From assembly GCA_937957805.1 (NCBI GenBank), contig CALFXW010000239.1, forward strand, positions 1 through 36,075: a stretch of 36,075 nucleotides of DNA. Direction: 5' to 3'. Under the pieces are notes generated by a model. That model searched no databases. It was given only the letters and a program-made list of their open reading frames with translations, and was not told the origin of the DNA. Each line of letters starts with the position of its first letter. Within the stretch, counting starts at the first letter, position 1. The DNA comes from an uncultured Sphingopyxis sp. (lineage in GTDB: Bacteria > Pseudomonadota > Alphaproteobacteria > Sphingomonadales > Sphingomonadaceae). The translations under genes were made by a program, and so were the position numbers. Of this stretch, positions 32,227-36,075 are shown one piece after another.

Positions 32227-32955
32227 ATGTTTGATATGCTTGCCATCGCAGCCCACGCCGCCGCCCCAGCCTTGGGCGGCCCGGCCGAAATCTGGGCGGC
32301 TATCGTCCATGATTTTTCCAATATCACCGAACCAGCGGCCTTTGCGGCGTTCATGCAGGTTTTGCTGATCGATCTGGTGCTCGCGGGCGACAATGCAATT
32401 GTCGTCGGCGCGCTTGCCGCCGGTTTGCCCGCCAAACAGCGCAAACAGGTGATTTTGATCGGCGTGCTCGCCGCGCTGGTGCTGCGCATCATCTTTGCGC
32501 TGATGGTGACCTGGCTGCTCGGCATCGTCGGGCTGGTGCTGGCGGGCGGGTTGCTCCTCCTGTGGGTGGCGTGGCGCATGTACCGCGACATCAAGGGGCA
32601 TGGCGCGGGCGATTCGCCCGGTTCCCCCGAAATATCGGGCGATGAGCGTTCGGGCTTGCCCGCAGGCAAAAGCTTTGCCGCTGCCGCTTGGGGGGTCGCG
32701 GTCGCCGACGTGTCGATGAGCCTGGATAATGTGCTCGCCGTTGCCGGTGCCGCACGCGAACACCCCGGCATATTAATCGTCGGGCTGATTTTCGCGGTCG
32801 CGCTGATGGGCATCGCGGCCAACATCATCGCGCAATATATCGAACGTTATCGCTGGATTGCGTGGTTCGGCCTCGTCGTCATCCTCTATGTCGCGCTTAA
32901 AATGGTGTGGGAAGGCTGGCACGAAGTGCAGCCGCTCGTCGTCGCGATACTATAG
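32227..32955 (+). CDS. TerC family integral membrane protein (YjbE-like)
   Basis: 242 residues with about seven membrane helices. The two TerC signatures are present in pseudo-symmetric halves: LIDLVLAGDNAIVVGALA and VAVADVSMSLDNVLAVAGAA, each with an Asp-Asn pair likely to bind a metal. The middle loop is hydrophilic (about residues 120-145). The family includes manganese exporters and, in gene clusters not seen here, tellurite resistance. No yybP-type element or tellurite operon is visible. AGGA lies ahead of ATG 32227. Confidence 0.87.
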   Translation: MFDMLAIAAHAAAPALGGPAEIWAAIVHDFSNITEPAAFAAFMQVLLIDLVLAGDNAIVVGALAAGLPAKQRKQVILIGVLAALVLRIIFALMVTWLLGIVGLVLAGGLLLLWVAWRMYRDIKGHGAGDSPGSPEISGDERSGLPAGKSFAAAAWGVAVADVSMSLDNVLAVAGAAREHPGILIVGLIFAVALMGIAANIIAQYIERYRWIAWFGLVVILYVALKMVWEGWHEVQPLVVAIL

Positions 32956-32989
32956 GGCGCGGGATGCGCGTGGTGCTATTTCGCCCCCG

Positions 32990-33916
32990 TCATTGCATGC
33001 GAGTGAGCATTTGGCGTGCTTCGCTATCCTCTGGTTCCATGACGAGATAGTCGGCATAGGCTGTCCGGGCGTTGCCAATATCACCGGTGACGCGATATGC
33101 GGTGGCGAGGTTCAAGACTGCCTCCGACGATTGGGGAAATAATTCTCGATTGAGCAACAGCAACGCCATGCCGGCTGCATTCTCCCCGCGATGCAGCGCC
33201 TTTTGCCCGGCGAGCGCGATGACAATTTCGCGCAATTCCGCGCTCTGCGCCGCCGCAGCCCGGCCTGCGGCTTGCCCACCGGCTATCGTGGTTTCAATCA
33301 CCGCACGGCTTTGCCAATAGGCGCGGGTGGAGGCGGTTTCGCCGACCAATTCGCGTTTCAACCAATTGGCGATGGCGAAATAGGCATCGACATCACAATT
33401 GGTCAGGATGATTGCGGTTATCCCCAGATCTTCAAAAATCAGCAGTTCGTCGGCAATGCCGTAATGCCCGCCGCTATGGCCATAGATACGGTGTCCATTC
33501 GCCATTTCTTCACTGACGCCATAGCCATAAAGCCCCTTGCTATAGGGGTAACGCCCCATCGTCATTTGACGGGTGGTTTCGGGACGGAGCAGCTGGTTGC
33601 GCTGTAGCGCGCTGGCAAAACGAAGCATGTCCGGGGCTGTCGAATAGCTGCCACCAGACGGGTCGCCGCGCCTGCCCAGTTGCAGGATATTGCTCTGCCA
33701 TTGGCCGGGAAATTCAACCGCACGCAAATAGCCGGTGGCGACATTCGATGCTGAAATGTCGAGCCGCAAAAAGTCGGTGCCTGCCATGTCCAAGGGGGCA
33801 AAGATCGTGCGGCGGATATGCCGATCCAGTGATCCGTTACCTGACGCCCTGACGGCGGTCGCCTGTTCGTCGCTGGGTGTTGGATGCGTTGCCGCTGCGC
33901 CACGGTGAGTCTTCAT
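32990..33916 (-). pseudogene. Serine beta-lactamase-like hydrolase with TPR tail, N-terminally truncated
   Basis: The open frame starts at ATG 33916 (or 33946) and ends at 32990. From about 33832 inward it matches the second half of the beta-lactamase/esterase fold: SLDRHIRRTIFAPLDMAGTD, GGSYSTAPDMLRFA, then GYGVSEEMANGHRIYGHSGGH (HSGG replaces the KTG box) and LIFEDLGITAIILTN. The C-terminal third is TPR-like (EAVLNLATAYRVTGDIGNARTAY). The SxxK nucleophile and YxN motif, which should lie upstream, are absent, and the first ~38 codons do not resemble the family. Either the gene was cut by an insertion or the sequence is joined to another DNA at about 33,832. Confidence 0.72.
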
Positions 33917-34171
33917 TAACGCGACGCCTTTCATCATGAATCTCAAACAGTTGCGACGCTACTCTCGCGCGGGCTTTTTGCTACCAAATTGGCGTTTATG
34001 TTTGCCATAGTCGGCCGTTCATGCGACATTTCTTCATATAAGGTTGCCCGGAAGCCATTATCGGTTGCCGGGCTTTTCGACTCGAAGGACCGCATCATGA
34101 CCAAGCCCATGCTCCAGCCGAGTCAGCTCGGTGAAACTTCCACGTGGAAGTCGCCAATGTGCCACGGCGTC
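33833..34171. other. Unassigned segment between truncated hydrolase and integron
   Basis: I cannot place this stretch. A hairpin with GCCCGG / CCGGGC arms (34046-34051, 34068-34073) is followed by TTTT, terminator-like. A ribosome site (GAAGGA) then precedes ATG 34097, which opens MTKPMLQPSQLGETSTWKS. That layout (leader hairpin, then gene start) suggests the 5' end of an attenuated gene from some proteobacterium. About 25 codons in, it is fused to the qacE tail. Confidence 0.45.
34046..34077 (+). terminator. Terminator-like leader hairpin upstream of the fused qacE/sul1 genes
   Basis: A 6-bp GC stem with a partly paired 16-base loop and a short T tract, 20 bp ahead of ATG 34097. The position immediately before a ribosome site fits an attenuator or riboswitch expression platform; no ligand-binding domain is recognised. 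Confidence 0.4.
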
Positions 34172-34237
34172 ATTGCTGCCTTTTTGCTCGCCCGATCCCC
34201 ATCGTGGAAGTCGCTGCGGAGGCCGACGCCATGGTGA
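34097..34237 (+). pseudogene. In-frame fusion of an unknown gene start to the end of qacE-delta-1
   Basis: 46 codons from ATG 34097. From 34172 onward the frame encodes IAAFLLARSPSWKSLRRPTPW, the terminal residues of the qacE-delta-1 product, a broken small multidrug efflux protein of class 1 integrons. The preceding ~25 residues come from a different gene, and all the membrane helices of QacE upstream are missing. The frame is kept. The TGA (34235-34237) overlaps the sul1 start (ATGGTGA), so the fused leader peptide could drive coupled translation of sul1. It has no efflux function. Confidence 0.75.
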
Positions 34238-35070
34238 CGGTGTTCGGCATTCTGAATCTCACCGAGGACTCCTTCTTCGATGAGAGCCGGCGGCTAGACC
34301 CCGCCGGCGCTGTCACCGCGGCGATCGAAATGCTGCGAGTCGGATCAGACGTCGTGGATGTCGGACCGGCCGCCAGCCATCCGGACGCGAGGCCTGTATC
34401 GCCGGCCGATGAGATCAGACGTATTGCGCCGCTCTTAGACGCCCTGTCCGATCAGATGCACCGTGTTTCAATCGACAGCTTCCAACCGGAAACCCAGCGC
34501 TATGCGCTCAAGCGCGGCGTGGGCTACCTGAACGATATCCAAGGATTTCCTGACCCTGCGCTCTATCCCGATATTGCTGAGGCGGACTGCAGGCTGGTGG
34601 TTATGCACTCAGCGCAGCGGGATGGCATCGCCACCCGCACCGGTCACCTTCGACCCGAAGACGCGCTCGACGAGATTGTGCGGTTCTTCGAGGCGCGGGT
34701 TTCCGCCTTGCGACGGAGCGGGGTCGCTGCCGACCGGCTCATCCTCGATCCGGGGATGGGATTTTTCTTGAGCCCCGCACCGGAAACATCGCTGCACGTG
34801 CTGTCGAACCTTCAAAAGCTGAAGTCGGCGTTGGGGCTTCCGCTATTGGTCTCGGTGTCGCGGAAATCCTTCTTGGGCGCCACCGTTGGCCTTCCTGTAA
34901 AGGATCTGGGTCCAGCGAGCCTTGCGGCGGAACTTCACGCGATCGGCAATGGCGCTGACTACGTCCGCACCCACGCGCCTGGAGATCTGCGAAGCGCAAT
35001 CACCTTCTCGGAAACCCTCGCGAAATTTCGCAGTCGCGACGCCAGAGACCGAGGGTTAGATCATGCCTAG
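34231..35070 (+). CDS. sul1: Sulfonamide-resistant dihydropteroate synthase Sul1
   Basis: 279 residues, complete, starting MVTVFGILNLTEDSFFDESR and ending RDARDRGLDHA. As far as I can recall the reference, it agrees over the whole length. Sul1 replaces the chromosomal dihydropteroate synthase: it condenses pterin pyrophosphate with p-aminobenzoate but is not inhibited by sulfonamides. Family motifs include DPGMGFF and LLVSVSRKSFLG. It is part of the 3'-conserved segment of class 1 integrons. The usual integron promoter Pc and intI1 are not in the window, so expression would depend on the foreign sequence upstream. Codon choice and lower GC bias differ from the chromosomal genes. Confidence 0.97.
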   Translation: MVTVFGILNLTEDSFFDESRRLDPAGAVTAAIEMLRVGSDVVDVGPAASHPDARPVSPADEIRRIAPLLDALSDQMHRVSIDSFQPETQRYALKRGVGYLNDIQGFPDPALYPDIAEADCRLVVMHSAQRDGIATRTGHLRPEDALDEIVRFFEARVSALRRSGVAADRLILDPGMGFFLSPAPETSLHVLSNLQKLKSALGLPLLVSVSRKSFLGATVGLPVKDLGPASLAAELHAIGNGADYVRTHAPGDLRSAITFSETLAKFRSRDARDRGLDHA

Positions 35071-35197
35071 CATTCACCTTCCGGCCGCCCGCTAGCGGAC
35101 CCTGGTCAGGTTCCGCGAAGGTGGGCGCAGACATGCTGGGCTCGTCAGGATCAAACTGCACTATGAGGCGGCGGTTCATACCGCGCCAGGGGAGCGA

Positions 35198-35698
35198 ATG
35201 GACAGCGAGGAGCCTCCGAACGTTCGGGTCGCCTGCTCGGGTGATATCGACGAGGTTGTGCGGCTGATGCACGACGCTGCGGCGTGGATGTCCGCCAAGG
35301 GAACGCCCGCCTGGGACGTCGCGCGGATCGACCGGACATTCGCGGAGACCTTCGTCCTGAGATCCGAGCTCCTAGTCGCGAGTTGCAGCGACGGCATCGT
35401 CGGCTGTTGCACCTTGTCGGCCGAGGATCCCGAGTTCTGGCCCGACGCCCTCAAGGGGGAGGCCGCATATCTGCACAAGCTCGCGGTGCGACGGACACAT
35501 GCGGGCCGGGGTGTCAGCTCCGCGCTGATCGAGGCTTGCCGCCATGCCGCGCGAACGCAGGGGTGCGCCAAGCTGCGGCTCGACTGCCACCCGAACCTGC
35601 GTGGCCTATACGAGCGGCTCGGATTCACCCACGTCGACACTTTCAATCCCGGCTGGGATCCAACCTTCATCGCAGAACGCCTAGAACTCGAAATCTAA
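35198..35698 (+). CDS. Orf5 of the integron 3'-conserved segment, GNAT acetyltransferase
   Basis: 166 residues beginning MDSEEPPNVRVACSGDIDEV. The GNAT fold has the acetyl-CoA loop LAVRRTHAGRGVSSALIEA and a C-terminal YERLGFTHVD. This is the invariant orf5 that follows sul1 in class 1 integrons. Its substrate is unknown; it does not give a recognised resistance. The ribosome site AGGGGAG lies before ATG 35198. The 127-bp spacer after sul1 is the usual one. Confidence 0.93.
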   Translation: MDSEEPPNVRVACSGDIDEVVRLMHDAAAWMSAKGTPAWDVARIDRTFAETFVLRSELLVASCSDGIVGCCTLSAEDPEFWPDALKGEAAYLHKLAVRRTHAGRGVSSALIEACRHAARTQGCAKLRLDCHPNLRGLYERLGFTHVDTFNPGWDPTFIAERLELEI

Positions 35699-36020
35699 CG
35701 TCCGTTCGGGCATCGAGGTCCATGTCGGGGTGGGACGGGCCCGTGGCTTCAAGATCACTTGCAGTCCGACCGCGATGTCTTGGTTGCGCGAGAGGTTGTC
35801 GATATCCTCCACTTCCATCATCAACCCTGGATAATGCCGCCGCCGTCATCGCCGCCGACGCCCGTGCCGGGCTTTTCGGGCCTGTCAGGCTTGCTCGGCC
35901 TTCAGCCTGCCTGGGCGAGATCTCCGGCGGACGGATTAACGGCGGAGCTTCGCCGCCTTTCGTGCGTGTGAAGGCCGAAGATAGTTCTCTCAAAAACATC
36001 CGTTTATGAGAGATACCAAA
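35699..36020 (+). other. End of the 3'-conserved segment (after orf5)
   Basis: 322 bp with no convincing complete gene. In long versions of the segment an incomplete orf6 lies here; short open stretches are present, but none shows a start with a good ribosome site. It ends in an AT-rich stretch (TCCGTTTATGAGAGATACC) right before the Tn402 repeat. Confidence 0.6.
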
Positions 36021-36045
36021 TGTCATTTTCAGAAGACGACTGCAC
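36021..36045 (+). mobile_element. Tn402-type terminal inverted repeat (IRt), inverted copy
   Basis: A 25-bp element starting TGTCATTTTCAGAAG and ending CTGCAC, the outer end of Tn402-like transposons, followed by the next 30 bp of the Tn402 end to the window edge. The TGTC end points back towards sul1, so the repeat is inverted relative to a normal right end. In In4-like integrons an inverted IRt fragment of this kind sits between the 3'-conserved segment and IS6100. The window stops before any IS6100 sequence. Confidence 0.8.
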
Positions 36046-36075
36046 CAGTTGATTGGGCGTAATGGCTGTTGTGCA

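Noticed and set aside
30817..32828. Two long minus-strand open frames (338 and 353 codons) opposite rho and terC
   Set aside because: Rho and TerC are unambiguous; the reverse frames are shadows.
32227..32955. Tellurite resistance gene
   Set aside because: TerC-family membrane proteins are mostly metal exporters or unknown; no terB, terD or other ter gene is present, so resistance is not claimed.
34041..34100. A named riboswitch (SAM-II or serC motif)
   Set aside because: A hairpin with T tract before a start codon is visible, but no conserved core of those RNAs could be matched by eye.
1..36075. tRNA or rRNA genes
   Set aside because: No cloverleaf with CCA-type end or rRNA signature was noticed in the intergenic gaps.

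Overview
The body of this window (about 790 to 33,830) is a high-GC alphaproteobacterial chromosome segment, most likely from a sphingomonad (Sphingopyxis/Sphingorhabdus-like). Support comes from the gene orders coaE-dnaQ-hpf-ptsN and DUF3576-leuS-lptE-holA-mmcB, from mipZ, pdeM, the ligase-associated Lhr helicase and a Caulobacter-type TonB receptor, and from dispersed intergenic repeats. It is mostly housekeeping: DNA replication (dnaQ, holA, leuS operon), ribosome hibernation and PTS-Ntr signalling (hpf, ptsN), envelope synthesis (class A PBP, SleB-like hydrolase, lptE, TonB receptor), cofactors (panC, YggS, ThiE-like), copper delivery (SCO1), DNA repair (mmcB, pdeM, lhr), cell division (mipZ), transcription termination (rho) and a TerC-family membrane protein.

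Layout. 1-~790: a mosaic of four short, unrelated partial genes (unknown; HAMP-type sensor; kdpA; topA), joined at short stretches readable as either neighbour and ending inside the last ~55 codons of coaE. ~790-3,846: coaE tail, dnaQ, hpf, ptsN, a thioesterase and DUF1491, the last three translationally overlapped. 4,057-7,689: SleB-like hydrolase, DUF4402 protein and PBP1. 7,831-9,606: SCO1-YcgN-YgjP operon. 9,672-10,280: ankyrin protein. 10,561-15,714: DUF3576-leuS-lptE-holA-mmcB operon. 15,949-17,944: an unrecognised secreted protein, a ThiE-like protein and YggS. 18,392-21,139: TonB receptor. 21,253-29,072: a long minus-strand run mipZ-pgm-lhr-dipeptidase-aspartyl protease-pdeM. 29,158-32,955: panC, a Sel1-like protein, rho and terC. 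32,990-~33,832: a serine-hydrolase gene with its catalytic N-terminal part missing. ~33,832-34,171: an unassigned segment. 34,172-36,075: the 3'-conserved segment of a class 1 integron (end of qacE-delta-1, sul1, orf5), then an inverted Tn402-type IRt repeat, the arrangement of In4-like integrons just before IS6100.

Two repeat families lie in the intergenic gaps. One is a composite (17-bp units plus a 31-bp palindromic core) present four times in the same orientation, each time just after a plus-strand gene. The other is a three-hairpin element present twice in opposite orientations. A perfect 25-bp inverted repeat follows panC.

Both window ends look like joins between unrelated DNAs. The left end is almost certainly an assembly chimera. 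The right end (sulfonamide resistance next to a sphingomonad chromosome) could be a real insertion or another chimera, and sequence alone cannot decide. I did not find a convincing new multi-gene system. The most unusual items are the repeat elements, the integron remnant fused to a foreign leader, and an unrecognised secreted protein at 15,949.
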